Made by a program: the position numbers and the translations under genes. Positions 25,021 to 34,270 of a stretch of 64,000 bases of DNA are shown piece by piece. Position 1 is the stretch's first letter. Each line of letters begins with the position of its first letter. The notes under the pieces were generated by a model. The model was not told where the DNA came from and did not search any database. It saw only the letters and a program-made list of their open reading frames with translations. The DNA is taken from assembly GCF_004341885.1 (NCBI RefSeq), contig NZ_SLVX01000008.1, positions 215,621 to 279,620 of the forward strand, in the 5' to 3' direction. The DNA comes from Shinella granuli. Its GTDB lineage: Bacteria; Pseudomonadota; Alphaproteobacteria; Rhizobiales; Rhizobiaceae.

Positions 25021-26136
25021 ATGAGTTCCATCGAGACAGGCCCCGATCTGGCCGGCGCTCCCGGCCGGGGCCGGGGTGCCGGGAAATCCCGGCGCTCCCG
25101 TGACCGCTATGCGTTCCAGAACGCCGCGATCGCTTTCGGACTGGTCGCAGTGCTGGTCACCGCGGTCATCGGGATCCAGATCGGCACGTCGGGGGCAACG
25201 CTCGGCGACGTCTTGCAGACGTTCTGGGCGAAGGTGACGGGCGCCGTGCCCGCGGACCGCGCAACGCTCCAGATCCAGACCGTCATCTGGGAACTGCGCG
25301 TGCCGCGCATCATGCTGGCTATCCTCGGCGGCGCCGCGCTGGCGGTCGCAGGCACGCTCTTCCAGGGGCTCTTGCGCAATCCGCTCGTGAGCCCCTATAC
25401 GCTCGGCATCGCACCGGCGGCGGCCTTCGGTGCATCGCTCGCGATCGTCCTGTTCGGGGCGACCGCCGGCAGCGCCGCGCTCTCGCTCGTGTTCGGCGCC
25501 CTGCTGTTTTCCTTCCTCAACACCGCATTGGTGCTGTCGCTGGCCTCGACGCGGAACCTCAATCCCACCTCGCTCATCCTCGTCGGCATCGCCCTGTCGC
25601 AATTGTTCGGCGCTCTCACGGCCTGCATCCAATACTTCGCCGAGGATGAGATCCTCGCCGCCATCGTCCGCTGGACCTGGGGCTCGGTCAACAATTCCGC
25701 CTGGTATCAGGTGCTGGTGCTGTTCGCCCTGCTCGGCATCGCCTTCCCCTACATCCGCTACCGCAGCGGCGCCCTCAACGCCATTGCCTTTGCCGGCGAC
25801 GATTCCGCCAAGAGCCTCGGCGTCGCGGTCTCCCGGGTGCGGCTGGAAACCATCGCCATCGCCGCCACACTGACCGCCGTCACCATCGCCTTTACCGGCA
25901 TCATTGGCTTCGTCGGTCTGGTCGCGCCCCATATCGCGCGGCTGGTGGTCGGTTCCAACCACCGCTTCCTCACGACCTTCTCGGCCATCATCGGCGCGCT
26001 CTTGCTCGTCGTCTCCGATGCCGTCGGCAGGCTCGTCATTTCGCCGGGCGTCATTCCGGTCGGCATCATCGATGCCTTGGTCGGCGCGCCCATCTTCCTC
26101 TACCTCATCCTCACTCGGCAAAAGGCGATCGAATGA
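25021..26136 (+). CDS. FecCD family ABC transporter permease
   Basis: 371 residues, about ten membrane helices. FecCD hallmarks: RVPRIMLAILGGAALAVAGT, FQGLLRNPLVSPYTLGI, and IIGFVGLVAPHIARLVVG (cytoplasmic loop contacting the ATPase). A single permease gene implies a homodimer. The N-terminal 30 residues are polar and Gly/Arg-rich. GAGGA lies upstream of the ATG, and the gene overlaps the ATPase gene by 4 bp (ATGA at 26133). Confidence 0.92.
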   Translation: MSSIETGPDLAGAPGRGRGAGKSRRSRDRYAFQNAAIAFGLVAVLVTAVIGIQIGTSGATLGDVLQTFWAKVTGAVPADRATLQIQTVIWELRVPRIMLAILGGAALAVAGTLFQGLLRNPLVSPYTLGIAPAAAFGASLAIVLFGATAGSAALSLVFGALLFSFLNTALVLSLASTRNLNPTSLILVGIALSQLFGALTACIQYFAEDEILAAIVRWTWGSVNNSAWYQVLVLFALLGIAFPYIRYRSGALNAIAFAGDDSAKSLGVAVSRVRLETIAIAATLTAVTIAFTGIIGFVGLVAPHIARLVVGSNHRFLTTFSAIIGALLLVVSDAVGRLVISPGVIPVGIIDALVGAPIFLYLILTRQKAIE

Positions 26137-26984
26137 CCCTCAGGATTGACTCCCTCGTCGTTGGCTACGGAAAGAGAGAGGTCGTCAAAGGCGCGACCCT
26201 CCAGGTCAGGAAAGGCGAACTGGTGGGGCTGCTCGGCTCCAACGGCTCCGGAAAATCCACCCTGATCAAGACCATTGCCGGCATCAACCGCCATACGCGC
26301 GGCTCGATCACCTGGAATGGCGGAACGGACCTCGCGGCGCTGCCGCGGCGGGAACTGGCGAAAATCGTCGCCTATGTGCCCCAGTCCATCGGCCTTTCCT
26401 TCGCCCTCGACATCAAGGAGGCGGTCCTCCTGGGGCGCACCCCCTATTTCGGCACCCGCCCGCGGGACGACGACTGGGATCATGTGGAAGCGGCGATGCG
26501 CCTGCTCGGCCTCGACGAACTCGGCGACCGCGCCGTGACCGAACTCTCGGGCGGCCAGGGCCAGCGCGTGCTGATCGCCCGCGCCCTGGCGCAGGATCCG
26601 GAAATCCTGCTGCTCGACGAGCCGACCAGCGCCCTCGACATCCGCTACCAGTGGCAGACGCTGAGCGTCGCGCGGGCGGTCACGCGGAAGAACAACGTCG
26701 CCGGCGTGATCGCCATCCACGACCTGAACCAGGCGGCCCGCTTCACCGACCGCGTCGTGTTCCTGCATGACGGCGAGGTCATCGCCGACGGTCCGCCGGC
26801 CGACGTCTATTCGCCGGAACTGATCAAGCGGGTCTACGGCGTCGATGTCGAGCTCTCCGCCTACAAGGGCTTCGTTCAGGTCCATCCGCTTTCGGAGCAC
26901 GCCGAGCACCATCACCGGCCGGCGCCGTTCGCCCCGGCCTTCACGCCGCGGCCCGCCGAAGGACGGCTGGAACTCCAGGCCTGA
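26133..26984 (+). CDS. FecE-type ABC transporter ATP-binding protein
   Basis: 283 residues. Walker A LLGSNGSGKST, Q-loop YVPQS, signature LSGGQGQRVLIARAL, Walker B ILLLDEPTSALD, H-loop VIAIHDLNQAARFTDRV. Standard siderophore-type ATPase with an extra C-terminal tail of about 35 residues containing HAEHHHRP; the His cluster may be a metal-binding extra. Works with the permease and SBP just upstream. Confidence 0.92.
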   Translation: MTLRIDSLVVGYGKREVVKGATLQVRKGELVGLLGSNGSGKSTLIKTIAGINRHTRGSITWNGGTDLAALPRRELAKIVAYVPQSIGLSFALDIKEAVLLGRTPYFGTRPRDDDWDHVEAAMRLLGLDELGDRAVTELSGGQGQRVLIARALAQDPEILLLDEPTSALDIRYQWQTLSVARAVTRKNNVAGVIAIHDLNQAARFTDRVVFLHDGEVIADGPPADVYSPELIKRVYGVDVELSAYKGFVQVHPLSEHAEHHHRPAPFAPAFTPRPAEGRLELQA

Positions 26985-27015
26985 AGACCGCCACCATTTC
27001 TTGAGGACGACCGCC

Positions 27016-28335
27016 ATGACGAACAAATGGGGAGGCCGCACAAGCGAGCGCGGCCAGGGATTGGTCCTGGGCCTGCTCCTGGGCGGGACCGGACAGACGA
27101 AGAAGCCCGGAAGGGACGGGCCGACCGACAACCTGCTCGACATCGACGCCTATATCGAGCAGGCCCGGCAGGCCGAGCGCGGCAAGATCCACACGATCTT
27201 CCTCGCCGACGCCCTCGTCACCAGCGAGACGGCGCCGAAGCCCGGACTGGAGCCCGTCACCCTGCTGAGCGCCCTTGCCGCCCGCACGTCGCGGATCGGC
27301 CTCATCGGCTCCATCTCGACCTCGTTCACCGAGCCCTACAACCTTGCCCGCCAGGTCCTCTCGCTCGATCACATCTCGGGCGGACGGGCGGGCTGGAACC
27401 TCGTCACCTCCTCGGCCGGCGAGAAGAACTTCGGCAAGCCGCTGCCCGCCCATGACGACCGCTATGCCATCGCGGAGGAGTTCGCCGGCGTCGTCCAGGC
27501 GCTCTGGGAGAGCTGGGAGCGCGACGCCGTGACCTATGACGACAGCGGGCGGCAGCGTGTCGATGCCAGGAAGGTCCACCGGATCGACTGGAGCAGCCGG
27601 CATTTCTCCGTTCAGGGTCCGCTCAACGTCTCGCGCAGCCCGCAGGACAAGCCGATCCTCGCCCAGGCCGGCTCGTCGGCCGAGGGACGCCAGCTCGGCG
27701 CGCGGATCGCGGACGTCATCTTCACGACCGGCCTGACCGAAACCGAGCCGTCCATCGAGATCTACCGGGATTTCAAGCAGCGCGCGTCGGCTTTCGGCCG
27801 CTCGCCGGATGCCATCAAGATCCTGCCGGGCGTGGCCCCGGTCATCGGCTCGACGGACGAGGAGGCCAGGCGCTTCTGGCGAAATGTCATCGACGACATC
27901 GATTTCGAGGAAGGGCGCAAATCGCTCGCCAGCCAGTTCGGCGGCGTGGACTTCGAGGGGATCGACCTCGATGCGCCGATCCCCGTCGCCGAACTGCCCC
28001 AGACGGCGAAGGTGGAGGGCCGGCGGTCCCGGTTCGGCGTCTTCCGCGACCTGATCGAAAGCGGGAAGGTGCGCACGGTGCGCGATCTCATCATCTATCA
28101 TTCCAGCGGCGCCGGGCACTGGTTCCCGATCGGCTCCGTGGAAAACATCGCCGATCAGTTGCAGGACCGCTACGAGCGCGGCGCAACCGACGGCTTCAAC
28201 TTCCTCGCCTTCACGCTGAAATACGAGCTCGGCCTCAGCGCGCTGACGGAACATCTCATTCCGGAACTCCAGCGCCGCGGCATCTTCCACCACGACTACC
28301 AGCACGAAACCCTGAGACAGAACCTCGGGGTCTGA
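27016..28335 (+). CDS. NtaA/SnaA/DszA-type flavin-dependent monooxygenase (LLM class)
   Basis: 439 residues, bacterial-luciferase-like TIM barrel of the NtaA/DszA/EmoA subfamily. Visible pieces: FLADALV near the N-terminus, GLIGSISTSFTEPYNLARQV, LSLDHISGGRAGWNLVTS (family signature), PILAQAGSS and ADVIFTT. These enzymes take FMNH2 from a separate reductase and O2 to cleave C-N or C-S bonds in chelators or sulfones. It directly follows the FecBCD-type importer, so the imported compound is probably its substrate (inference). The ATG at 27016 follows GAGGA at good spacing. Confidence 0.88.
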   Translation: MTNKWGGRTSERGQGLVLGLLLGGTGQTKKPGRDGPTDNLLDIDAYIEQARQAERGKIHTIFLADALVTSETAPKPGLEPVTLLSALAARTSRIGLIGSISTSFTEPYNLARQVLSLDHISGGRAGWNLVTSSAGEKNFGKPLPAHDDRYAIAEEFAGVVQALWESWERDAVTYDDSGRQRVDARKVHRIDWSSRHFSVQGPLNVSRSPQDKPILAQAGSSAEGRQLGARIADVIFTTGLTETEPSIEIYRDFKQRASAFGRSPDAIKILPGVAPVIGSTDEEARRFWRNVIDDIDFEEGRKSLASQFGGVDFEGIDLDAPIPVAELPQTAKVEGRRSRFGVFRDLIESGKVRTVRDLIIYHSSGAGHWFPIGSVENIADQLQDRYERGATDGFNFLAFTLKYELGLSALTEHLIPELQRRGIFHHDYQHETLRQNLGV

Positions 28336-28387
28336 GCCGGCGCCGCTGCCCCGGCAGCAGCCGTCGCGTAACGGAGACAAGAAAGCG

Positions 28388-29416
28388 ATGACCCGATATA
28401 TCATCATCGGCGCGGGCGCCGTCGGCGCAAGCCTTGCGGCACAGTTCGAGCTTTCCGGCGTGGACTATGCGCTCGTCGGCAGAGGCGCCCAGATCCGCCA
28501 TATCCTTGAGCATGGCCTCACCTATCGGCGTCCCTCCGGCACGCGCCAGCTCCGCCTGAAGGCCTCCGATACGGCGAGCCCGCCGCCCCTGCGCCGGGAC
28601 GACATATTGCTCCTCACGGTCAAGGCACAGGATGCCGGGGGCGCCGTTTCCGATTGGGCCTGGCGTCCCCTCGACGGCACCGATGGCGAGACGGCGTCGA
28701 GCCTGCCGATCGTGACGTTCCAGAACGGGCTTGCCACGGAATCCATAGCGCTGCGTCGCTTCGCCAATGTCTACGGCGCCAGTATCCTCACCCCTGCCCG
28801 CTTTACCGAGACGGGCACGGTGGTCGTCGGCGGTCATCCGCAGGTCGCCGTCGTCACCGTCGGGCGCTACCCGCGTGGCACGGACGATATTGCCGCCCAG
28901 GTCGTCGCCGACCTCGCACGGTCCGAATACATCGCCGAGACCACTTCGGATATCCGCCGCTGGAAGGCAGCCAAATTGCTCCACAATGTGCGCAATGTGC
29001 TCGAACTGTTCGATGGCGCAAACGAGGAGCAGGCCCTGGTGTCCGAGGCTCTTGTCGAGGAAGCGCGCAAAGCGCTGACTGCTGCGGGCTACAGCCTGGC
29101 TTCCCCCTCGGAACGCACGATCAGCATTGCCCATTGGGTAACGGCTGAAAACAGCGGCATCGAACCGGGACAGCAATCGACCTGGCAAAGCTTCAGGCGC
29201 GGCGCATCGAGCGAGGTCGACTATCTCAATGGCGAGATCGTTCTGCTCGGGCGTCTTTCCGGCATCGCGACGCCCTATAACGAGGCTGCCCAGCAGCTTG
29301 CCGGCCGTGCCGCCGGGCAACCTGCCTTCGAGAGATTGCTGCCGCTGGAAAGGCTTCAGGCACATGCGAAGACCATCTCCGATGCAACGGGCGTCACCGC
29401 GCCGCATGCTGCCTGA
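28388..29416 (+). CDS. Ketopantoate reductase-like (ApbA/PanE family) oxidoreductase
   Basis: 342 residues. N-terminal NAD(P) motif IIIGAGAVGASLAAQFELSG and the ApbA pattern LLLTVKAQD with VTFQNGL. The C-terminal helical domain is present but divergent (RRWKAAKLLHNVRNVLELFD in place of the K-x3-N core). Likely reduces a 2-keto acid produced by the pathway rather than making pantoate, because it lies inside the monooxygenase operon (inference). Confidence 0.8.
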   Translation: MTRYIIIGAGAVGASLAAQFELSGVDYALVGRGAQIRHILEHGLTYRRPSGTRQLRLKASDTASPPPLRRDDILLLTVKAQDAGGAVSDWAWRPLDGTDGETASSLPIVTFQNGLATESIALRRFANVYGASILTPARFTETGTVVVGGHPQVAVVTVGRYPRGTDDIAAQVVADLARSEYIAETTSDIRRWKAAKLLHNVRNVLELFDGANEEQALVSEALVEEARKALTAAGYSLASPSERTISIAHWVTAENSGIEPGQQSTWQSFRRGASSEVDYLNGEIVLLGRLSGIATPYNEAAQQLAGRAAGQPAFERLLPLERLQAHAKTISDATGVTAPHAA

Positions 29417-29509
29417 AGGCGGCAGCGGCCACCACCGTTGCGCGCGATTGTGCGCTTGCCGTCTTCGACCTTGCCCCTGGCAAGTACCAACCTGCAAAGA
29501 GATGACACA

Positions 29510-30112
29510 ATGACCCGCAGCATCGACTACTTCTTCGGCATCGGATCTCCGTGGGCCTATATCGGTCTCGACCCGTTTCTCGACCTCGCCCGGCGCTTCG
29601 GCGCAGAGGTCCGGCCCTATCTCATCCCGCTCATCGTCGAAAATGGCGGCATCTATTCACGCGACCGGCCGGATGCCCGCCGCGCCTATTGGCTGAAGGA
29701 CCTTCAGCGCTGGGCGGCGCTGCGCGGCAAGGTCGTCGATTTCTCCAACCGGGCCGGACTTTCCGATCCGACACCGGCGGGTTTTCTCATTCTGGCCGCC
29801 CAGCTTGAGGGCGCGGACTGGATTGGCCTGACGCGAGCCTTGCAGGCGCCCTATTGGAGCCGCAAGGCCGATATCGGCGATATCGCGGTGCGCCGGCCGA
29901 TCATCCAGGCCGCGGGGTTCGATGCGGACGCTCTGGAGACCCGGGCGGCGCAGGACGATGTCGCCGCCCTCTGGCAGTCGAACCGCGAGTTTGCAAAGGA
30001 GGCGGGTGTTTTCGGCCTGCCGACCTTCCGCTACCAGGGCGAACTCTATTGGGGCCAGGACAGCCTGCCCTTCCTGGAACGCCACCTCGAAGGCGCACGG
30101 CTCATCGCCTGA
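29510..30112 (+). CDS. 2-hydroxychromene-2-carboxylate isomerase/GST-kappa-like protein
   Basis: 200 residues of the DsbA-like thioredoxin superfamily, HCCA isomerase/GST-kappa branch: IDYFFGIGSPWAYIGLDPFL at the N-terminus (Ser in place of the CxxC), helical insert, and EAGVFGLPTFRYQGELYWGQ (cis-Pro loop) near the end. Members use glutathione as cofactor or substrate. A glutathione-dependent step would suit processing of a thioether or sulfonate product (inference). The ribosome-binding site is weak (AAAGAG). Confidence 0.82.
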   Translation: MTRSIDYFFGIGSPWAYIGLDPFLDLARRFGAEVRPYLIPLIVENGGIYSRDRPDARRAYWLKDLQRWAALRGKVVDFSNRAGLSDPTPAGFLILAAQLEGADWIGLTRALQAPYWSRKADIGDIAVRRPIIQAAGFDADALETRAAQDDVAALWQSNREFAKEAGVFGLPTFRYQGELYWGQDSLPFLERHLEGARLIA

Positions 30113-30134
30113 CCGGATACCCGTGGAGACAGAC

Positions 30135-30191
30135 ATGCCCCTTGCACTGCCCGACGCCACCGGTCCCGCGAAGCTGGCCATCGGCATATGA
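30135..30191 (+). CDS. 18-codon leader-like ORF
   Basis: MPLALPDATGPAKLAIGI, with GGAGA upstream of its ATG and a stop (TGA 30189-30191) overlapping the ATG of the FAD oxidase gene (ATGA). It may couple translation of the next gene or be a remnant of a lost gene. No homologue is recognised. Confidence 0.3.
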   Translation: MPLALPDATGPAKLAIGI

Positions 30192-31567
30192 CCGCACTTC
30201 CTCAAGAACTCGTCGGGCAACTGAAGGCGCGCTTCGCCGAGCGCTTCACGACCAATGCAGCGGTGCTGGAGCAGCACGGCCGCGGTGAATCCCACCATGT
30301 GGCGGCCCTGCCGGATGGTGTCGTCTTCGCCGGGAGCACGCAGGAGGTTGCCGATGTCGTGACGCTTTGCGCGCAACACCGCGTTCCCGTCATTCCCTAT
30401 GGCGCAGGCACGTCGCTGGAAGGGCATCTCACGGCCGTAAAGGGCGGCATCTCGCTCGACCTTTCGCATATGACCGAGATCCTGCGCATCAGCCAGGAAG
30501 ACCTCGACTGCACCGTACAGGCCGGCGTCACCCGCGAGCAGCTGAACACCTGGCTGCGCGACAAGGGCCTGTTCTTCCCCATCGATCCCGGCGCGAATGC
30601 CTCGATCGGCGGCATGGTCTCTACCCGTGCTTCCGGCACCAATGCTGTCCGTTACGGCACGATGCGTGAAAACGTGCTGTCCCTGACGGTGGTTCTGCCG
30701 AACGGCGAGATCATCCAGACGGGTGGTCGAGCGCGAAAATCCTCCGCCGGGTATGACCTGACGCGGCTCTTCGTCGGCGCCGAAGGGACGCTTGGCGTCG
30801 TCACCGAGGTTACGCTGCGGCTCTACGGCATTCCGGAGCACACCGTTGCCGCGCTCTGCTCCTTCCCAAGCGTCCAACAGGCGATCGACACCGCGATCGC
30901 CGTCGTGCAGCTTGGCATTCCCGTCGCGCGCATGGAGTTCATGGACCGCGGGCTGATCGCCGCGGTCAACGCCTATTCGGGCCTGTCCCTGAAGCTGGAG
31001 GATACGCTGGCCTTCGAATTCCACGGCCCCGTCGGCGCCGTCAAGGAGCAGGTCGCGCTCGTCGCATCGCTGGTGCAGGAAAACGGCGGCAACGACTTCG
31101 AATGGGCGACATCGCCCGAGGAGAGAAACCGGCTGTGGAAGGCACGCCACAGCGCCTTCTACGCCGTCGTTTCGCAGCGACCGAATGCCAGGGGCTGGTC
31201 GTCCGACGTCTGCGTTCCGGTTTCAGAACTCGCCGGCTGCGTCCTGCACACCCGCGAATTGCTGAAGGGCTTTCCCGTCCCGGCCGCCATCCTCGGCCAT
31301 GTCGGCGACGGCAACTACCACGTCGTCTTCGCCGTCGATCCTTCGAGCGAAAACGAGCTGGCCGCCGTCGCTGCCATCAACAAGAAGATGGTCGAAAAGG
31401 CACTCTCGGTCGGCGGAACGTCGACGGGCGAGCACGGCGTCGGCACGGGCAAGATCGCCTATCTCAGACAGGAACACGGCAAGGCCGTGGACCTCATGGC
31501 CGTCATCAAACACGCCCTCGATCCGCTCGGCATCATGAACCCCGGAAAGATCCTGCCGACGGCATGA
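30188..31567 (+). CDS. FAD-linked 2-hydroxyacid oxidase (D-lactate dehydrogenase/GlcD-like)
   Basis: 459 residues, PCMH-type FAD oxidase. FAD-binding: VPVIPYGAGTSLEGHLTAVK, IDPGANASIGGMVSTRASGT, NAVRYGTMRENVLSLTVVLP and GAEGTLGVVTEVTLRLYG. The C-terminal catalytic domain ends HVGDGNYHV, STGEHGVGTGK and MNPGKI, all typical of D-lactate/glycolate dehydrogenases. Probably oxidises a 2-hydroxy acid released from the imported compound. Last gene of the operon behind element A. Confidence 0.9.
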   Translation: MTALPQELVGQLKARFAERFTTNAAVLEQHGRGESHHVAALPDGVVFAGSTQEVADVVTLCAQHRVPVIPYGAGTSLEGHLTAVKGGISLDLSHMTEILRISQEDLDCTVQAGVTREQLNTWLRDKGLFFPIDPGANASIGGMVSTRASGTNAVRYGTMRENVLSLTVVLPNGEIIQTGGRARKSSAGYDLTRLFVGAEGTLGVVTEVTLRLYGIPEHTVAALCSFPSVQQAIDTAIAVVQLGIPVARMEFMDRGLIAAVNAYSGLSLKLEDTLAFEFHGPVGAVKEQVALVASLVQENGGNDFEWATSPEERNRLWKARHSAFYAVVSQRPNARGWSSDVCVPVSELAGCVLHTRELLKGFPVPAAILGHVGDGNYHVVFAVDPSSENELAAVAAINKKMVEKALSVGGTSTGEHGVGTGKIAYLRQEHGKAVDLMAVIKHALDPLGIMNPGKILPTA

Positions 31568-31592
31568 CGACGATCATCCACGGAAAGACTAA

Positions 31593-31639
31593 AAATAGGA
31601 ACGACCTGTCTTTCTCTTCATCGCCGGATGGCCTAGAAC
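31593..31639 (+). promoter_or_regulatory. Shared promoter/operator element, copy B
   Basis: AAATAGGA, ACGACCTG, TCTTTCTC (31593-31616), then 17 nt and TAGAAC (31634-31639). It lies 80 bp upstream of the TetR ATG, consistent with autoregulation. The right half is identical to copy A; the left arm is the most divergent of the four. Confidence 0.65.
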
Positions 31640-31713
31640 CTTGCTCGCCTCATGCTGAACGGTCTCCGTCGTCTGAGGACCATAGGTGACGTACTCCAAT
31701 CCGAAGCAATCCC

Positions 31714-32286
31714 ATGAAAGAACCCATATCAGACCAGATCGTCACAGCCGCCGGAGCGCTTTTCTACGGCGAAGGCATTCGTGCTGTCGGCATAGATCGC
31801 ATCATCGAGGAAGCGAACGTCGCAAAGGCGACGCTCTATCGACACTTCCCGTCGAAAGACCATCTCGTCGCGGCCTATCTTCAGGATCGCCACGAACGGG
31901 TTATCCGTTCCCTCCACGAAGCTTTGGAAGCCCAATCGGACCCGCGAAATCAGATCAAACTGATTTTCGAACGTCTGCACGAAAAGGCCGATACCCCTGA
32001 ATTTCGCGGCTGCGCCTTTGCGCTTGCCGTTGCCGAACACGGCGATTCCGACCGGATCGTGTCCGTCGCCCGAACGCACAAGAAGATGGTCGGCGACATT
32101 TTCCGGGATATCATGTCGAAGGCCAACGTCGAGGGAAAGCAGGCAGGTGCACATCTTTGCCTGCTTTATGAAGGGGCGCTTGCAACCGTCGCCGTCGGAC
32201 GCGATCCCCAGGCCGTTCTCGTCGCGCGCGACTGTGCGCTCGCCGTTTTCGACGCGGCCACCCTCTCCGCCAAAAGCCCGCGCTGA
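31714..32286 (+). CDS. TetR family transcriptional regulator
   Basis: 190 residues. HTH: IVTAAGALFYGEGIRAVGID followed by IIEEANVAKATLYRHFPSKD. The C-terminal domain (EFRGCAFALAVAEHGD) is of the TetR_C type common in rhizobial regulators. It sits between two operons that share the same upstream element, and has a copy of that element in front of itself; it is the best candidate for the regulator that reads it (inference). Confidence 0.9.
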   Translation: MKEPISDQIVTAAGALFYGEGIRAVGIDRIIEEANVAKATLYRHFPSKDHLVAAYLQDRHERVIRSLHEALEAQSDPRNQIKLIFERLHEKADTPEFRGCAFALAVAEHGDSDRIVSVARTHKKMVGDIFRDIMSKANVEGKQAGAHLCLLYEGALATVAVGRDPQAVLVARDCALAVFDAATLSAKSPR

Positions 32287-32495
32287 AGAGCACCTCTGTC
32301 CATCGATCGGCCGGAAACAGTCCAATGTTCCTATTCTCTTGGAGCACTGGGCAATATGGGGTCGGCGACGCACCCGCCGTGCGGGTGTTCGAGGAAATGC
32401 GGTTTGCGGCCGGGAACGGCGATGCCGGACAGGCTTCGGGAAATGCTGATCCACCCCGTCGCGGAAATCGAACAAAATAATCCATAGATTTAGTA

Positions 32496-32542
32496 GAAAA
32501 AGAATAACCAGTCTTTCTCTCTGCTGGTCTCCTGCCTACGCT
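32496..32542 (+). promoter_or_regulatory. Shared promoter/operator element, copy C
   Basis: GAAAAAGA, ATAACCAG, TCTTTCTC (32496-32519), then 17 nt and TACGCT (32537-32542). Transcription from this -10 would begin near 32549, so the binding-protein start at 32583 is more sensible than the in-frame ATG at 32550. The rest of 32287-32582 contains nothing recognisable. Confidence 0.7.
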
Positions 32543-32582
32543 GTGCACCATGATCCGCCCGGCAACAAACAGGACCCGCACC

Positions 32583-34235
32583 ATGACTGACCGCTTCCTC
32601 CCGTTCTCCCTTTCCCGGCGCCGCCTGCTGACAGCCACCGCGGTGCTGGCATTCGCCACCCTGGTTGGCACGGCGAATTTCACGCCCGTTCAGGCAGAGG
32701 ACAGCGACGCCAATGGCGGCGACATCACCTTCCTGATCGATTCCCTGGGAGACACCTGGATCCCCAACAACAGCGCGATCTCCAGCTTTCAGGGCCACAT
32801 CTGGGGCCATGTCACCGACAAGCTTCTCTATGTCGATGCCGAGGGCAAGGTCAGCCCGTGGATTGCCGAACGCTGGGAGCAGAACGATGCTGCCACCGAG
32901 TTCACCCTGCATCTGAAGAGCGGCGTGACCTTCTCCGACGGCACTGCGCTCGATGCCGCGGCGGTCGTCGCCAATCTCGACATCTGGTATGCCGGCCGCA
33001 AGAGCGAGGGCATCAACCCGATCGGCCTCTTCCCGAAGACCTACGACCATGCCGAAGCTGTCGATGCGACGACGGTGAAGGTCTTCTTCAACAAGCCGAC
33101 GCTCGGCTTCATCCCGACGCTCGGCTACCACGGCTCGATCCTCATCTCGCCGAAGACGCTCGCGCAGCCTGCCTCCGAGCAGGCGGACCTCAGCAAGACC
33201 TCGGGCAGCGGCCCTTATGTCGTCGACTCCTGGAAGGAAGGCGACTTCGTCAAACTGGTCAAGCGCCAGGACTACAACTGGGGACCGGCAGCCGTCGGCC
33301 ATACCGGTCCGGCATTCCTGGACACGATCACCTACAAGCTCGTGTCCGAACCCTCGCTGCGCGTGGCTTCCGTCCAGTCGGGCCAGGCCGATGTTGCCTA
33401 CAACGCCTCCCCTCAGGAGTTGAAGTCGCTCAAGGACGAGGGCTTCACGATTGCCACCCCGCGCTATCTCGGTTTCGTCAACGGATGGGCCGTCAACACG
33501 AAGCTGCCCCCCTATGACGACGTGAAGGTGCGCCAGGCCCTTCAGGCCGGCATCGATCGCCAGGAGATCATCGACACCGTCTACACCCCCGACTGGAAGC
33601 TCGCGACCTCCTTCATCCAGAGCAACGTGCCGGGCGCAACCGACCACAGCGACCTGCTGGCCTACAATCCCGAAAAGGCCGAAACGCTGCTCGACGAGGC
33701 GGGCTGGGTGAAGGGCGCCGACGGCATCCGCACCAAGGATGGCAAGCCGCTGTCGCTGACGCTCCACTCCAACCCCTATCTGGCGACGTCGAAGTCGGTC
33801 GACGAGCTCATCGCCCAGCAGCTCGGCAAGATCGGCTGGAAGGTCGATATCCGCGCCTATGACGTCGTGACCTTCGGCGAGAAGGTCAAGTATGGCGGAC
33901 CGGCCATCCCGGCCTACGAGGTGACGCGCAGCTTCATCGACGCCGGCACCGTCGCCGGCATCCTCACCAATGCCAACAATGGCGAGAACTGGTTCGCCCT
34001 CGACGACCGCGATCCGAAGCTCAACGACCTGCGCGACAAGATCGCCGGCGCCGGCTCCACCGAGACCCGCAGCCCGCTCCTGGATGAGCTGCAGACCTAC
34101 ATTCTCGACCAGGGCTACTTCATCCCCCGCACGCAGATCGTCCAGCGCATCTACGTGCAGTCCCCGGCGGTCAAGGGCGAAGTCTATAACGGGGTTGCCT
34201 ATGCCAGCTACTACACGGCCAAGAAAAGCGACTGA
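32583..34235 (+). CDS. Dipeptide/oligopeptide-type ABC substrate-binding protein
   Basis: 550 residues, SBP family 5 (DppA/OppA/GsiB). The signal SRRRLLTATAVLAFATLVGT is twin-arginine-like. The mature part shows VTDKLLYVDAEGKVSPWIAE, TLHLKSGVTFSDGTALDAAA, VRQALQAGIDRQEIIDTVY and FIPRTQIVQRIYVQSPAVKG, typical of this family. Captures a peptide, glutathione-like or other amphipathic compound in the periplasm for the permeases below. Start 32583 has AGGA upstream. First gene behind element C. Confidence 0.88.
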   Translation: MTDRFLPFSLSRRRLLTATAVLAFATLVGTANFTPVQAEDSDANGGDITFLIDSLGDTWIPNNSAISSFQGHIWGHVTDKLLYVDAEGKVSPWIAERWEQNDAATEFTLHLKSGVTFSDGTALDAAAVVANLDIWYAGRKSEGINPIGLFPKTYDHAEAVDATTVKVFFNKPTLGFIPTLGYHGSILISPKTLAQPASEQADLSKTSGSGPYVVDSWKEGDFVKLVKRQDYNWGPAAVGHTGPAFLDTITYKLVSEPSLRVASVQSGQADVAYNASPQELKSLKDEGFTIATPRYLGFVNGWAVNTKLPPYDDVKVRQALQAGIDRQEIIDTVYTPDWKLATSFIQSNVPGATDHSDLLAYNPEKAETLLDEAGWVKGADGIRTKDGKPLSLTLHSNPYLATSKSVDELIAQQLGKIGWKVDIRAYDVVTFGEKVKYGGPAIPAYEVTRSFIDAGTVAGILTNANNGENWFALDDRDPKLNDLRDKIAGAGSTETRSPLLDELQTYILDQGYFIPRTQIVQRIYVQSPAVKGEVYNGVAYASYYTAKKSD

Positions 34236-34270
34236 TCCGCAATTCCACAAAGCAACGTGAGGTGACCGGC

